Source: Enoplolaimus lenunculus (Eukaryota > Nematoda > Enoplea > Enoplida > Thoracostomopsidae). From it: a stretch of DNA of 64,000 bases. The position numbers were made by a program, and so were the translations under genes. The number at the start of each line of letters is the position of its first letter. Within the stretch, counting starts at the first letter, position 1. The DNA lies in NCBI GenBank assembly GCA_030248215.1, contig JASANG010001502.1, positions 1 to 64,000 of the forward strand, in the 5' to 3' direction. Below, one piece after another: positions 10,826 to 22,909 of this stretch. The notes under the pieces are model-generated. The model was not told the DNA's origin. It saw only the letters and a list, made by a program, of their open reading frames with translations, and did no database searches.

Positions 10826-11458
10826 AGCTGCGAAAAATCAAACAAGTTTGATATTTCAAATCATTCACGCTTTCAGAATAGACTTAAAAAGTCTGAGTTA
10901 ATTAAAGAAGCGCTCAGCAACACAGCTTCCAATTGGTAAATTACAAAACAGGTGTAAGAAATTCAAGTGAATTGCAACTGCGTTGAGACGTGCGAATTTG
11001 AAATTTAATAGCATGAATTCCGGTCAATAATTTGACGCTGTAAGAACATCGAGTTGTTTTGTGACCAAACCTGCATATGCAAGTTACATATGCATGTTTT
11101 GCAGCAAAAAATTGCATGTGTGAATAGGGCTTTTATTACGCGAAATATATCCACTTTTTACATATGCAAAGTGATTCCTTTTATATCGAAGAATTTAATA
11201 ATAACATACAGTAGCGTATTTATAAAGATTACAAATGTCCATAAATTCACAAAGACACGGAAATTGATGGAATGAATATATTACATAATTTTAGCTGTTT
11301 ACCGTTGCCAGCGACTTGGTTTCTTAGAAATCAAATTGAAACCCAAAGAAGTGTATGTTTTGGGTGTAAGAATCATAGAGAAAATAACGAAAACCGAAAC
11401 GGAGAATTTGAAAATATTAACGGAAACGAAAAGACAAATATTGAAGTATTAAAGTTTC
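10826..11458. other. Gene-free stretch
   Basis: AT-rich sequence. The overlapping short frames at 11054-11613 run into the flanking transposon and show no domain. Confidence 0.4.
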
Positions 11459-12183
11459 GGCCACTAAAGACCACCCCATTTTCCCGGGACAGAAATGTAC
11501 CAGGAGTACATTCAAAAAATATAATTCTGACAGTTGGGACAGATGAGACAGTTGGGACAGATGAGACAGTGGGACAGCTGGGACAGATGGGACAGTTGGG
11601 ACATATGGGTTAGTTGGGACAGCGGGACAGATGGGACAGATGGGACAGTAGGACAGTAGGGACAGATGGGACAGATGGGACAGCGGGACAGATGGGACAG
11701 CGGGACAGATGGGACAGATGGGACAGTTTGGACAGATGGGACAGCGGGACCGATGGGTCAGCTGGATAGATGGGACAGATGGGACAGTTGGGACAGATGG
11801 GACAGTTGGGATAGCGGGACAGATGAGACAACTGGGACAGTTTGGACAGATGGGACAGATGGGACAGTTGGGACAGATGGGAGAGTTGGGACAGATGGGA
11901 CAGTTGGGACAGCGGGACAGATGGGACAGATGGGCAGTTGGGACTGTAGGGACAGTTGGGACAGATGGGACAGCGGGACAGATGGGACAGCGGGACAGAT
12001 GGGACAGTTGGGGGACAGTTGGGACAGATGGGACAAATATATATGTGTATATATGTGTATATATTTATATATATCCTACGTAAATATATCTACCTGAGAA
12101 TATGTAAACATGAGCGCATAGTGTGCGCTCCGGGTATATTTGTGTCCCGGGAAATTGGGACGGCCTTTATAGTAACATGGACC
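11459..12183. mobile_element. Transposon with GGCC ends around a GGGACAG minisatellite
   Basis: The left arm (GGCCACTAAAG, then CCCATTTTCCCGGGACA) and the complement of the right arm (GGTCCATGTTACTATAAAGG, then CCCAATTTCCCGGGACA) are inverted copies over about 60 bp. Their tips resemble type A ends. Instead of TTAGGC, the core is a GGGACAG minisatellite, followed by a short TATATGTG stretch. The long glycine/aspartate/threonine frames across it (11610-12097, both strands) are translation artefacts of the repeat. Confidence 0.65.
11526..12035 (+). repeat. GGGACAG(A/T)T minisatellite
   Basis: About 510 bp of 9-bp units alternating GGGACAGAT and GGGACAGTT or GGGACAGC, giving an 18-bp higher-order period in places. 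G-rich on the plus strand. A shorter inverted version (CTGTCCCGCTGTCC theme) lies at about 12225-12325. Confidence 0.92.
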
Positions 12184-12224
12184 CCTTTCCTGATCGCACT
12201 CCACAGTGCAAAAATTACGTTTTC

Positions 12225-12330
12225 AGCCCATGCTGTCCCGAGACAGCATTATACCAGGAGTGTGTCCCGCTGTCAAAGCTGTCCCGCTGTCCGACTGTTC
12301 CGCTGTTCCAACTGTCCCGCTGTCAAGGGC
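12225..12330 (-). repeat. Short complement-oriented GGGACAG-type repeat
   Basis: Degenerate units CTGTCCCG and CTGTTCCG, complementary to the minisatellite at 11526-12035. Probably a relic of a second, related element. Confidence 0.6.
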
Positions 12331-13085
12331 GGATGCAAGCAGGGGATGAAAGGATGCATGCACAATTGGGTGCCGATTGTAAGTATTTTGGGGATAAACT
12401 CAAACTTACTATGCCAATCTTTGCGGTTAAAATTTGGTCTTTGTGGCGGCTAGATCATTAATTTTAAATGGACAATCATTTCGGCAATTTACTTAGCTAG
12501 GCATTATTGTAGGGATAGCATTCTAATAATTGACTTAGTTACAAGGGCTCTGTTCAGTGATAAGGGGAGCGATGAGGCGCGCGCGCCCATTGGTCCGAGC
12601 CGACTTAACTTTTTTCCATAAATTATTAGTTTCGGTCGGTGTTCTGAAAACATGTTAATACCATTTGACGCAGCTAGTCGAGCTGAGTTCAATTGTGTTA
12701 AATTTTTGCAGTCAAACTTTTGGTTACCGAGTCTGTGAGAAGTTCGTGATTTGCTAGTTAAAGGGCCCCGAATCACAACTACCAAATTGTTCTATCCTGA
12801 TGTTAAACGTATCGCTTTGATTCAGTGACGCGGCCGGTAAATGTTTATTGCCACCCCCCCCCCCCCCCGAATACTTTTTAAAACCGAATACTGCACAATT
12901 AAGACAGGCAAAAATGTCCGAATTGTAGCCTGATCCGAAATCCTGGTGAACTATGCCTAAATCCGTTTAATCCAGCCACAGGCTCAGAAATACCAATTGC
13001 GCCCTGCACACTCCAAGCAAAAACTTCTAACCCGATTTCCTTCACATATCCGCCGCCTTGGCAAAACCTAAAATTCAGTCAAGAC
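12331..13085. other. Gene-free stretch with a poly-C run
   Basis: Contains a run of about 17 C near 12854-12869. The minus frame at 12504-12785 has no recognisable domain or splice context. Confidence 0.4.
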
Positions 13086-13583
13086 CAGGGTGCAACCGGA
13101 ATTCCGGTTCCAGCATTTTTTCACCTTCCGGTTCCGGTTCCGGTAAATTTTTACCGGATTTAAAAATTCCGGTATTATAATTTGGCCGTTTTCTTAACAT
13201 TGCTAATTTTTAAGAATCTCTTTTGAAAGCCACTTGTACTCCGAATATAAGCCATTGATGGTGGATTTCACTTCAGTCGATGATGAAAATCTAAAATACA
13301 ACAAATAAAATAAATACCTATGTTCGACTAAGGTTATTTCACAAATAATAGAGCAAAAAATAAGATTAAAATGAAATTTTTGGTGAAATGCATTTTTCAT
13401 TTTCCGGTTCCGGTTCCGGTAAAATTTTCAAATTCCGGTTCCGGTTCCGGTAATGGTACTCAATCTACTTCTCGAATTCCACGGAATTTCCGAAAAAGTA
13501 AACAGAAAACAGAACTCCAGAAAAACGTCCAAAATCGACTTCAACCAGCTATGTTATGGTACTAATTCCGGTTCTGGCTACCC
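13086..13583. mobile_element. hAT-like CAGGGTG element with GGTTCC repeats
   Basis: Starts CAGGGTGCAACCGGAATTCC and ends near the complement of a similar sequence (CCGGTTCTGGCTACCC). Repeated CCGGTTCCGGTTCCGG blocks lie near 13125 and 13405-13450. CAGGG-type tips are typical of hAT transposons. Related copies at 33300-33690 and 38013-38388 have clearer ends. Confidence 0.55.
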
Positions 13584-14204
13584 ATAAGCGTCTCGATCTA
13601 ATTTACATACAGACCGATACAAGCATTTGGGTGTCCGCCGCACAAATTAGATCCAGCGCCATAGCATAGTTTTTATAATTTGGCACGCCTTCTAACAACG
13701 CCTCAGTATAACTTAACAAATAACTGATTTGGCACCGTCCTAAATCGTTGGCAGCATGCCAAATCAGTTATTTGACCATAATTCGTTAGCCAGACGTTCG
13801 ATTGCAGAAAATTTAACAGTTGGACTCAGCTTTACAAGCTGCATCCAATGATATAGTATAATTTGTCTAACTTTTTAACCGAAAATTTTTGGGTGCCAAG
13901 GAGGGACCTTGACACCTTAAGAATAATATGTTTCAAAAATTCTAATTTCGGCATGGAATGAACAGAGGATGATATAAGAAGCCGAAATATAAAAAATTTA
14001 AACTCCAACCATCTTTGGGTTAACACTGGCTGTTAGGATAACCGAAAAGACCCTAAAAATTGGGCATGCGCCCCCCTTAGGTTCTTCATATCAGATCACC
14101 ACCCCTGCTTAGTTGTTGAGTATATACAAAAACAAAAATTATAAAGAAGAAATCAGTAAACTGGAGATACGCGTTTTTTTATAAATTTTGGTTGTAACTA
14201 AGCG

Positions 14205-14375
14205 ATGTATACTGTGAACTGTGATAAGTTGGGTAGACTAGAGCGCGACGGTTTTTAGTTGTGAGGGCTTGCAGTTGAAAATGAGGGGCGTTCTTACGAG
14301 GTTTCGATTCTATGACCCATGCTCGACAGATTCTCAGTCCAGCGCGCTGCACTGATCCACGCCGCCTCACCATAA
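14205..14375 (-). mobile_element. tRNA-derived SINE, family 1
   Basis: On the minus strand the 5' head carries a pol III A-box-like TGGATCAGTGCAGCGCGCTGG and a B-box-like segment. The tail TTTTCAACTGCAAGCCCTCA, then AACTTATCACAG, is shared with three other copies (14457-14600, 14832-14975, 33889-34035). Confidence 0.65.
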
Positions 14376-14456
14376 CATTCTTAGTTTTCAGGTTTTTATG
14401 GCTTATAAGAACCTCAGCATTACACATGTATCTTGGTTCTTCCATTTTTTTGTTGT

Positions 14457-14600
14457 TTGTGAGGTGGCGTTGCTCAGTGGTTACGTGCTGGATTGAGAAT
14501 CTGACGGCCATGTGTCATGGAATCGAAACCTTGTAAGAACTTCTATCATTTTCAGCTGCAAGAAATTAGAACTTTAAAACGATGGGAAATGCTGAAGTTT
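14457..14600 (+). mobile_element. tRNA-derived SINE, family 1
   Basis: A head GAGGTGGCGTTGCTCAGTGG resembling an A box, then GGAATCGAAACC as the B box, then the family tail TTTTCAGCTGCAAGAA. The copy is degenerate. Confidence 0.62.
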
Positions 14601-14831
14601 ACGGTCAAGGTGCGACCTTGTAGAAAATCCAGGAGATGTAACCTGCGGACGTATGGAGGCAAAATAAACCTCATGCTGATACTGCACATCGGTTAAAACA
14701 CTGATGCATATTTTGTGGCTTCATATGTAGTAAAAGCAGTAAAAACAAGGAAGAACCAAGATACATGTATGTAATGTTGACGCTGTTATAAAACATAAAA
14801 ACAGAAAAAACTCAACAGCTGAGTGTAATCT

Positions 14832-14975
14832 GGCATGGCTCGCTGGTACCGCACTGGACTGAGAGTCTGTCGGCCATTGTCATGGGATCGAAACATCGTA
14901 AGAACGCCCTTCATTTTCAGCTGCAAGCATTTAGAACTAAAACGTCGTACCGTAGCATACACAACTTATCATATG
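14832..14975 (+). mobile_element. tRNA-derived SINE, family 1
   Basis: The head TGGCATGGCTCGCTGGTACC, the B-box region GGGATCGAAAC and the tail TTTTCAGCTGCAAGCATTTA identify the family. The tail continues to CATACACAACTTATCATATG. Confidence 0.65.
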
Positions 14976-15659
14976 AACTGGGCTTCAAAGGCATTGCAAA
15001 ATAACGATTGCGGGTTGCACAAGCTACAGTCAATTTGTAGTATATTTATGTTTCTATTTAGATTTACATACGTATTTTAATGAATGGAGCAACAGCTTAT
15101 GAATGTGACCAAACAGATTGTGATTCGGTAAGCCTTTGAAACAATGGGCTTCCAATAAGTATTATAAAACCAATTCCTTAAACACAAAATTAGTTGAGAA
15201 GAGATAAGAATGTGTTTAAGTCGAAGTGAACTTTAAGCAGCCTGGTTGTACGTTTTTGTTATGTATGTTTTACGTGTTTGAAATATATGCTGTTCTCAGT
15301 TGCAAGGTTGAATATTTTAGGCTGAAATTCAACTGGACAGTGAAGGTGTTAGTACTTCTGACTCAACTCCGCCTAATGTGTCAAAAGCACTAGAATTCTG
15401 TCCCGCCTGGACTAAGCGCGTGTACGTAGGACAGGTGTGTTAATTGTGTGTAAGGAAAGCAATGCGTCGTTTTAATAATTTTGAAGTGAATACCGAAGTT
15501 TAATAATGCAAATGCGAAGTTTACGTTCGTGTTTTGATTAAGAAGCTGGAAAAGCATGCATACAGGAGTGGCCCAAACTCGCAGTCTACTTCTCCTCAAG
15601 CGAACGCTATATCATTGTGCCACGTAAGACGTAACGCACTTTCCTAACTACTTTTTCGT

Positions 15660-16075
15660 CCACTCAATATTTGTTGACACATAGCTGCCGCAGTTCTGCC
15701 TTGCATACAACACAATGTGCATTGCATTGCATATATTGCATATGCACCAGGGCTATTCTATTTTCGACTGGATGCCGTGTTCATAGCACAGCAATTTCCC
15801 ATTGCGCTCACGGCGTTGCCCCTATGTCAGTTTATGTAGAAACCGGGACTTCAGAAGTTTTAACTGAACAGCTGGAAAGGCGATTTACGGGTGGTTTTGA
15901 AGTGTCAGCCTACGGCTTCTTAAGCGAACGTTCTACCACTGCGACACGCAGCCCACCTCTCCAACTGTTGTTTTTGTCGACAATATTTGGCGGCACGACA
16001 CGTATGGTGCCAGTTAGCATACAATACAATGTGCATTGTATATATTGCATATACACCAGGTCATGTATGTCTCAC
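15660..16075 (-). mobile_element. tRNA-derived SINE, family 2, with flanking tandem motif
   Basis: On the minus strand a tRNA-like head (GCGTGTCGCAGTGGTAGAAC) lies near 15950. The element is flanked on both sides by the motif ACAATGTGCATTG-ATATTGCATAT. The same head and motif recur at 31670-31960 in the opposite orientation. The overlapping open frame 15671-16174 is not coding. Confidence 0.55.
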
Positions 16076-16079
16076 ATGC

Positions 16080-16700
16080 TTACACGAAGAAGTAAATATC
16101 AGACCCTAGATTTTTGCAAAATGCTTGTATTATATTCGTCCTCAGTTCGACCTGGGATTTCCAAAATTAAGTAATTTGACTTTCTAGAATTTTTTATAAT
16201 ATCATACCAGGGTTATGAAAAAACCAAGGTATAAGTCCCCCCATACAATTAAGTGCTCGGGGGCGGTGTTCAGGAAATGAAAATTAGAAATGAATTTCAA
16301 CTTGTATATATTTTAAGAAAAATTTGCTTATTATATATTAGTCATTCGAGGTTTAAAAGTGAAATTATGCAATTATTTCGTCTAGGCGATTTGAACGATT
16401 TCCGTTTTTCAAATTTTCAAATGGAAATTTTTTTAATTTTTTCATCCACCTGTCCCCCGTATAAAAATTCTATAATGAAAAAATTTCCTTGGAAGATACT
16501 CAATTTGTATATTTTTGGTATTTCCTGATTATATCCTCCTCCCCTGTTAAAGGAGTGCCAAACGTTATATGCATTTATAACGAGTGAAAATATTCAGCAT
16601 TTTTCGAAACTTTCATTTAATGGGTATCCTAGATTGTATGCGTTATTTCATGGTTTGTGCGTTTGTGGGCCTGAGGTACCGTAGTTGTTTAAGTTTATTG
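16080..16700. other. Gene-free stretch upstream of the SEFIR gene
   Basis: AT-rich sequence. No exon with domain support was found; the promoter and any first exon of the SEFIR gene may lie here or further upstream. Confidence 0.35.
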
Positions 16701-16721
16701 TGCTCATTTTTTAATTTTCAG

Positions 16722-18502
16722 ATCTCACCTCATTTAGAATATATGCTAGCGTTGCATCTTGATGTTGGTGCGTCTAGTAGTGAAGCAGCGCTTGTACAGT
16801 CTTGGAAGGATTTAGCGTTCACTCTTGGATTAACAAGGCCAGAAATCGAAGTATCTGTTGAGAGTTATATTCGTGTGGTGTATATAAAGTGCCATTCTGA
16901 ACAAACAGCTATAATTTGTTTCGGCATTCTGCTGAGTAATCGATACCGGAAAATCTTGGTGAATAAGTACCAATAACTGCAGATTCTAAACAGGAGCAAA
17001 ATTTTTCGGTTGCACTTTAAGTCTTAAGTACTCGGCAGGCCGTTCGGGATGCTTATTTTCCAAAACGGCGTACGAACACTACAATTTTGCATTACTAGAA
17101 TTCATACAAAAAATATGTCCATGTAAACTCTGGACTGAAGTTTTGTTTTGGAGTTAAGATAATATATTGTGTCGTGTCATGCGTTTTGATCACTTCAAGA
17201 CATAGACGGACGGTTCGACCCGGTCCGCTCGCGCAGGCCACAAAATTAGAAGGCTCAAAGATACCTAACTGACAAGGTTGATATCGGGAACAGACGTACG
17301 TGAGGAATCAGCCAATCTTGTACCATCTCTCCGAAAACTACTGTGTTCAACATTGTTAAAGGGCTCAATTTTTAGAGAGGACATGGGAACGCAGGACACG
17401 ACCCTATACGCACCGTCCACCAATCTGAATTTCCCGTTATGCCACCGCGTGGCGCGCAAATATAGTACCACCCTTACTACGAACAGAGTGTTTTTGAAAG
17501 ACCAAATTTCAGCTTATGGCAGATCGTTTGCGCTGGCCAGAAAGCCCGACTTGTCACTTGCTGGCTATGCGTCGTGAGATGGTATTATTCGATTTTTTAT
17601 CAATGGTCGCAAACAAACTTGAACGTATTGATGTTCTCATTCAAGTACAGCCTGCGTTGAAAGGTGAATACCTTAGTTTCATTAGTGTTTTAGCAAGCTT
17701 TTTAATTTATTTATTGCATTGCAAAGCCAAGATCACAGCCAATTTATACATTTTAAACCTCGGACTAAAGCAAAGCTATAAAACTTGAGTGGATGTTTAC
17801 GTAACTTAAGTCAAAATTGAACGTAAGGTGAATACCTTAGTCGCATTAGTGCCTTTAGTAATCTTTTTAATTTATTTATTGCATTGCAAACCCAAGATCA
17901 AATCAACTTATATATTCTAAACATCGGACTAATGCAAAGCTACAAAACTTGTGTGAATAATAGCTTAAGTCAAAATTGAGCATCTATCGTGTTTCTGCAA
18001 CTCAGCCAACGTCTTTTTTTTGGCTCGATAGCCCTGATGCGCTGAATTCCAGAACTCGAAACTGCTTATCGCAAAGGGCTGCTCGGTAACGCTGCAATTA
18101 GTGGCGGTAATCACGTCAAAGCTATCACGGCGTTGTGTGAACATAGCAAGCAGCCATGTGGTTCATTACAAGCCAACACATGTTCGGAGGTTTGCTGTAA
18201 GTTGAAATAGTGTTTACAGTTTACTGTGTGATGAGTAGTTGAGGTACTAGTGAAGGTCGATTTGCTAGATACATAAGATGGATTGTGAATTGTGTCGCAG
18301 ACCGAGTTTGGCGATAGGTTGTAAATTAGATAAAAGCTAGCTGTTTGTTGCAAATATATGGGCAACTGACGGTAACTTACCAGACGTATTTATGTATTGA
18401 ATACCGTTTGTCTAAACTATGAAATTCGACGAATTTTTCTGATGACTTTTTACAACAACGCTGCAAATTTGTGGGTCGTTAAAACTTGCGTATTATTATT
18501 AC

Positions 18503-18577
<75 letters not shown>

Positions 18578-20876
18578 CATCGGTATTATTTATCAGTACT
18601 ATTATTACTACTATTATTGTATAGCAGTTATGTCCGGTTTTTCATAGGACGTATAGTTTTTATCTAGCTTATTAAAATATTACTAAATTTTTGACAAGTT
18701 TGCAGTGACGGGTATTTGTCACAGATGTGGCATGTTTTTATTCGTTGAAGCAGTAGTTCGCGTGTCTGAAAATATTACCTTTAATTGTTGGCGATTGATA
18801 CTGTAGTGGTTTGAAAATATAAACACTGTTTTCAGCATTGGATTCAAACAAATCATCAAAACCCAATAATAGCAGTGACTCATGTTGCTTATACTCTCAA
18901 AATGGCCGTGTTACCCTTAACTTGCGCGTTTCGTCGTTATTCCATCAATGTACTCACGCTAGCACGTCTGAAGTGGCACACAGGAGCTTGCCAGGCGTTA
19001 ATATGACCCCGTCTGCCTTGCCTGTGGATCGCAAAGATATCGAATTGTCGAGTTGGACATTTAATGCAAGTCGGACCGGAGTTTCAGGTAGGTTGTGTCC
19101 TGGGTACGACTCGATATTCAGTTCCGGCGCAGGCAAAAAATCAACATCTTGCTCCGGCTCCGGTATTATAAGTTGCCGGATATTTGGTGCTAATTAAAAA
19201 GTATGCCATAACTCTCTAATAATTATTGCGTAATTATGAAAATTCATTGGTTGCACAGATAAATTTCATTTATCATACATTTCTTCAACAGTACAGCCAT
19301 ACATTTGCTGAATCCTCGACGCGGTTAGGGTTCCAAACCACCGAGACGATGGCCTGCCGAACACAGAGACTTAATGAAACCGAGACTTTCATCCCTGAGT
19401 GCGAGGTGGGATTGAACTGCCCGTGGTTAGAACGGTTCGTGGTAACTCAACCTGCAGGGTCATTATCTAATTTTCCGAATGGATAGTTATATTCCAAGCT
19501 GGATTAACTATATGTAACAGCGCTTTGTGGCCAATTACGGGCAAATTAATTAGAATGGAATCATGAACCTCATCGTTGCCACAGTCGTTGATTTGTAAAT
19601 TGTTTGACACTTTTGGACTTTGTGCATGTGAAAGGAAGGTTTGATATGGTGTGGTCGAAGAGTGTGGCTTTTAAGTCCGTTGCCGAATTTCTAAGCATTT
19701 CGCTTTGACGTACTTCGCTATCTTGCAAACTCGTGATATATTTGAATATTGCTTTTGTTTTAAGACTTTAATCGCTGTTATTGTTTTGTTTTTAGGTGAA
19801 CCACTTGAATCTGGAGATCCTTGCCAGTTTTTACTAACGTATATGACGTCATCAGATAATGAGAGAAATTTAGTCAAACAACTGTGTTATAATTTGCGAA
19901 AATATGGTGAACGCTGCAATGTCCAAATTACAATTCTGAACACAACTACACTTGGAAACGCAGGCGATGTGGTCGAATGCGTTGAACGGATGTTTGTTGA
20001 GGTATATTAATAATAATTCTGCGAAATTCTTTCATTTCAGAAGGGTCGCACATATATTAATTGAATTACGAAATAACAAGGTAAAAACGTTGAGAAGCAC
20101 GTTTCATTCTTGGCACGTTTTTTAATGACCGTTGAATGTTTAGTGGACGTACGTTGAGTCGGGTGTCGTCACCGCGGTATGCATGGCGAGGTTGACACTA
20201 AAAGTAGAATAGTCAAATCTAACAGTACTGCAGTACACTCTGGATTTTGGAATATCGTACGATAGGTAATACAAAATACTAGCAGGCAAAATGTTACGCA
20301 ATAATCAATATAGATAAAACGTGCCCTGAATAACCGGTGTTTTAGCGTGAACCTCCCATTAAAGGATACTTCAAGCTGGTTATATTATAGGCAAGAACGA
20401 TATAAATCCGTTTATATTGCGTATTGCAGGCATCAAAAATTGTTATCGTGTGCACACAAGCGTACGTAGCTTGTGTTAAAGGTGCGATACGCGCACCTAT
20501 GACATCACCGTTGACATCTAAGTGTATCAACAGCGACAATTGTAACACTAAATGCAATAATTGCGATACTGCATGCAACGATTGCAATAGTGCAGTTGAG
20601 TTGCATTCGTCAACCGGTGCAACGCAATTATTGCAGCAGCCGGATCCACTTGATCAAGCAGTACGAACGCTTTATCGATTTATGTCAGCTGAATATCGTA
20701 GTAACAACGCGAAAAACTGGAGGTTTCGCCCTGTTGTCTTTGCTGATGCTGATATTTCTTGCGTTCCTTTGATTTTTCGCAATACTTTAATTCATTGTTG
20801 GCCACGGCAGCATGCGCAACTGTTTTCGTTGCTTTTTGATGAGTACGGAGAGACTGGAGTGTATGAGACTGGTTGA
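16722..20876 (+). CDS. actl-1: Death-domain plus SEFIR adaptor (ACT1/ACTL-1-like)
   Basis: Five exons join in phase: 16722-16878, 17513-17663, 18836-19087, 19796-20001, 20430-20876 (stop TGA). Exons 1-2 form a Death-like fold (LVQSWKDLAFTLGL, then KLERIDVLIQVQ). Exon 3 is a serine-rich linker. Exons 4-5 form a SEFIR domain: it opens with CQFLLTYMTSSDNERNLVKQ, continues SKIVIVCTQAYVACV and ends YRFMSAEYRSNN, then FRPVVFADADISCVPLIF. SEFIR domains mediate IL-17 receptor to ACT1 signalling; in C. elegans ACTL-1 links IL-17-type receptors to IRAK and MALT-1. An insert in the SEFIR domain has cysteines spaced C-x5-C-x3-C-x2-C-x3-C-x2-C. The first ATG may be 16743, 22 bases after a TTTTAATTTTCAG acceptor at which a spliced leader could join. 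The end of exon 1 could be 16875 or 16878; further 5' exons are possible. Confidence 0.85.
17661..17985 (+). repeat. Tandem duplication of about 162 bp across a splice donor
   Basis: The block starting AAGGTGAATACCTTAGT at 17661 recurs, diverged, at 17823. It covers the donor of exon 2 of the SEFIR gene and the first part of the intron, so a second donor-like site (AAGGTGAATACC) lies 162-163 bp downstream. Confidence 0.8.
18491..18578 (+). repeat. TTA microsatellite
   Basis: An almost pure run of TTA in the second intron of the SEFIR gene. It produces a spurious poly-leucine frame. Confidence 0.95.
19060..19190 (-). mobile_element. Fragment of the CCGGATATCCGG (hAT-like) repeat
   Basis: Motifs TTGCTCCGGCTCCGGTATTA and GTTGCCGGATATTTGG match the dispersed CAGGGTG family. 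It lies just inside intron 3, immediately after the donor at 19088. Confidence 0.4.
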
Positions 20877-20879
20877 GAG

Positions 20880-22036
20880 TGAATAGTTACATAGCAAATA
20901 CAGTTGTGTTAATGCGGGTCATGCCACTTGGAGACACGAGGCTGGGTGAATAAGAGATTGTGGTTTATGCTTATGTTCAGGTTTACTCGTAAATCTGTTA
21001 TGGTTAATATGGACCTTTAATACCATTGGAGAAGCATGAATGATACAAATCGTGTATATGATTGTATTGATGCTACTGTGAGTATCGTTCCGTGGTTATT
21101 TATCGAAAGGCAATTTACAAAGGTTGGTGTATTCTGTACGTGAGTGTGGTCGGCATAGATATGTTAAATCTATCGATGAAAATGGTGATCTGAGAAATAA
21201 AAAATGAAGAAAGTGATTCCTTATAAATTAAATTTCGTTGAGAAAAATGAATTTTCATAGTTACGCAATAATTTATTATAAGCAGATATTCTGAAAAACA
21301 CAAAAAACTATGAAAGATGCAAAAAAACTACGAAAAAGCATTAGAAATAATTTATTTTGGAATTTTTAATTTTTCGGGGGTGACCAAAAATTGGCAGAAA
21401 CCGAGACTTCATGGCCGGTCTCGGTAATCACGTCTCGGTCTCGGTTTTTAACCAAGATTGCCCGTCCCTACTGGAACGGTGGCTCATGTTGAAAATTTGA
21501 TGGATAATTAATAGTGCAGGATTTCAAGATATTGGTTCATCTCAGCATGTTAGCAATATAATTAACTTTGTAGAAACGAAAGTGATTTTTGTTTAGAAGG
21601 GTTGTTTGTGCTGTAACTGTTTGAAATCCGGACCTGAATTTAAAAGCAGTATGGTTAAAGAATTTTAGATTTATTAAATTTGTGTCGTTTGACAATATGA
21701 GCTAGTTATGGCTAAATTTAAAAGTGGTCTAATGTATACATTAGGGCCGTAACAATTAGTTACAACCAGACTTTCGGTTCCGGTGTGGAAACCAGTTATT
21801 CTTTGTCCGGTTCCGGTGTTATAGTTTAATTTTTCCTACATAGGAATTTCGCTTCACGGAAAGGTTATTAGCATGGCATTTTTCTCCCGGAAAAATTACT
21901 AGCTTGGGATTTTTCCAGCAGAAAAATTACACTAAAAGTTGTTTTAGTCATGGTTTTACTTTGCCCATGTAGGATCTTGCCCCCTCCCCCAGGAAAGATA
22001 ACTGTAGTTTGTCTGTTTTTCGTAAAATTTGACATA
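20880..22036. other. Gene-free stretch downstream of the SEFIR gene
   Basis: A candidate poly(A) signal AATAAA lies near 21198. Fragments of a CGGTCTCGGT repeat (about 21400-21450) and of the GGTTCCGG family (about 21775-21830) are seen; no genes. Confidence 0.4.
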
Positions 22037-22193
22037 CTTAGACTCAAAACTCGACTCCGCCAGAGTCAAGTTCGATTCACGGAATCGTTCAGTGAGTCGA
22101 ATTTGACTCTGGCGGAGTCGAATTTGACTCAGTTTGTGTAGTCAGGAAAAGACTTTCCCAGAGAGTCAATTTGACTCCCCATTTTTTAGTGTA
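22037..22193. mobile_element. Foldback MITE (CACTGC family), left tip lost
   Basis: The GACTCCGCCAGAGTCAAG theme and its inverse are present, and the right end reads TTGACTCCCCATTTTTTAGTG. The left CACTGC tip is not recognisable. Confidence 0.72.
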
Positions 22194-22852
22194 ACGATAT
22201 ATTATAATTAATTATTTATGGGTGGATTATCCAACCAAAAAGTGGGTTTCCTTTAATAAGAGAAAGGTTCAAAGAGTTGAAATGAAAGTTACGCTCAGCG
22301 CTTTACTTGTAAAGAAAATACGTTTACTCTACACATTAAAAGGGAAGGTTCGTGTGTATGTCTATATTATGTCTCAAAGGCTTATGGAAGCTTTCCAATG
22401 TATAGCACATGGGCCTCTCATTTTCCAAGGTAGAAAACTTAAGAAGTGCAGCACAGTCACTCTTGTATTATGACGGCTAAAAAATTGCTAGTTTGGTAAC
22501 AAAAATCACATGCGTAATTTGGCTAGAAAAGGTAAATTCAGAAGCTTGAATATTCTAGAGGTGAAGGCGAGGTTCGGAAACCAGGAAGAGTGGAAAACAT
22601 ACACGTATAGGTTTTCTCTAGGTCTAGGAGGGAAGGAACAGTTTGGTTGGTCTAGCTGGAAAATTGGGATGTGGGGTTCGGTTCGGAAAATGGGAAAAGT
22701 GAAAATTCAAGCCTAGGTATATGATTCCTTTTGGTTGGTAGTTAAAGTTACAAATGTAGGTGAGGTTCAAAAAACGGGAAGAGTGGAAATTTTGAATGCT
22801 TGTTTTCACGTGGTTTGATAAGGAAAATCAGAAGCATAGGTTTTGTGGCCCA

Positions 22853-22905
22853 TGTTACTTTTAGGGCCGTCCCGGTTTCAGGTGGGTCTGTAAAAGAGTA
22901 GGATT
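22853..22905 (+). mobile_element. Type A transposon end, fragment
   Basis: Only the left end GGCCCATGTTACTTTTAGGG and its subterminal part (GGTTTCAGGTGGGTC, AAAAGAGTAGG) are present, directly before a type B element. Confidence 0.65.
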
Positions 22906-22909
22906 ACTT

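Noticed and set aside
11610-12097. Long overlapping open frames rich in Gly, Asp and Thr on both strands
   Set aside because: They follow directly from a 9-bp GGGACAGAT/GGGACAGTT repeat; no start, splice or domain support.
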